From positions 1 through 6,393 of the forward strand of contig DXQT01000060.1 of NCBI GenBank assembly GCA_019411365.1: a DNA stretch of 6,393 nucleotides. Direction: 5' to 3'. The DNA is from Roseburia sp. Lineage in GTDB: Bacteria > Bacillota_A > Clostridia > Lachnospirales > Lachnospiraceae. Under the pieces are notes generated by a model. The model searched no databases. It was not told the DNA's origin and saw only the letters and a program-made list of their open reading frames with translations. Positions 6,349 through 6,393 of this stretch are shown in pieces (position 1 is the stretch's first letter; each line of letters opens with the position of its first letter). The position numbers were made by a program, and so were the translations under genes.

Positions 6349-6393
6349 TTGCGCGCCATGGGCGCGCTCTAACGGGTGTAAGTCCCGAACACG
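6349..6393 (+). mobile_element. Probable 5' end of a bacterial group II intron, cut by the window edge
   Basis: Just past the terminator T-run comes TTGCG, close to the group II 5' consensus GUGYG. It is followed by a perfect 7-bp GC stem, GCGCGCC (6351-6357) and GGCGCGC (6361-6367), with loop ATG. Then comes a second small stem, CGGG (6373-6376) with CCCG (6384-6387), enclosing TGTAAGT. A GC hairpin followed by GGGTGNAAGTCCC is, as I know the family, typical of the start of domain I in bacterial group II introns. Class C introns characteristically insert directly behind terminator hairpins, which fits this position. The exact first base (6347-6351), the catalytic domains and any reverse transcriptase lie at or beyond the edge, so class and activity cannot be judged. 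The alternative is an unrelated GC-rich palindromic repeat. Confidence 0.62.

Overview
The window looks like a chromosomal housekeeping segment from a Gram-positive anaerobe of the Clostridia, most likely Lachnospiraceae (Roseburia/Agathobacter-like). This rests on the gene order (GlmU-type uridylyltransferase, pth, mfd, lipoprotein foldase), strong AGGAGG-type ribosome binding sites, moderate GC with purine-rich coding strands, and a lipobox-type secretion signal. The genus is inference; no rRNA or other taxonomic marker is present. All genes lie on the + strand.

Layout. Bases 1-258 are a leader with no recognisable gene. They hold an unexplained open frame running in from the left edge (1-192), a small GAAA-loop hairpin, and candidate promoter elements. 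Next come a 247-aa GlmU-type nucleotidyltransferase carrying only the uridylyltransferase domain (259-1002), peptidyl-tRNA hydrolase pth (1063-1641), and the transcription-repair coupling factor mfd (1653-5183). A 79-bp gap with a good sigma-A-type promoter candidate follows, then a 347-aa lipoprotein of the PrsA/SurA-like foldase group (5263-6306). A strong intrinsic terminator (6311-6345) closes the unit. Directly after it, a GC-rich hairpin and a GGGTG..AAGTCCC motif run off the right edge. They resemble the 5' end of a bacterial group II intron, probably of the class that inserts behind terminators.

How the genes fit together. The first three are tightly packed and probably co-transcribed. 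They supply a cell-wall precursor step (UDP-GlcNAc formation), rescue of peptidyl-tRNA drop-off products, and removal of RNA polymerase stalled at DNA lesions. The foldase can probably also be transcribed from its own promoter and would assist folding of exported proteins at the outer face of the membrane. The gene order recalls the Firmicutes glmU-prs-(ctc)-pth-mfd neighbourhood, but prs is absent and GlmU lacks its acetyltransferase half.

I see no evidence for a wholly new system. The points most worth a second look are the intron-like element abutting the terminator, the single-domain GlmU, the parvulin-like domain without its usual signature, and the unexplained left edge.
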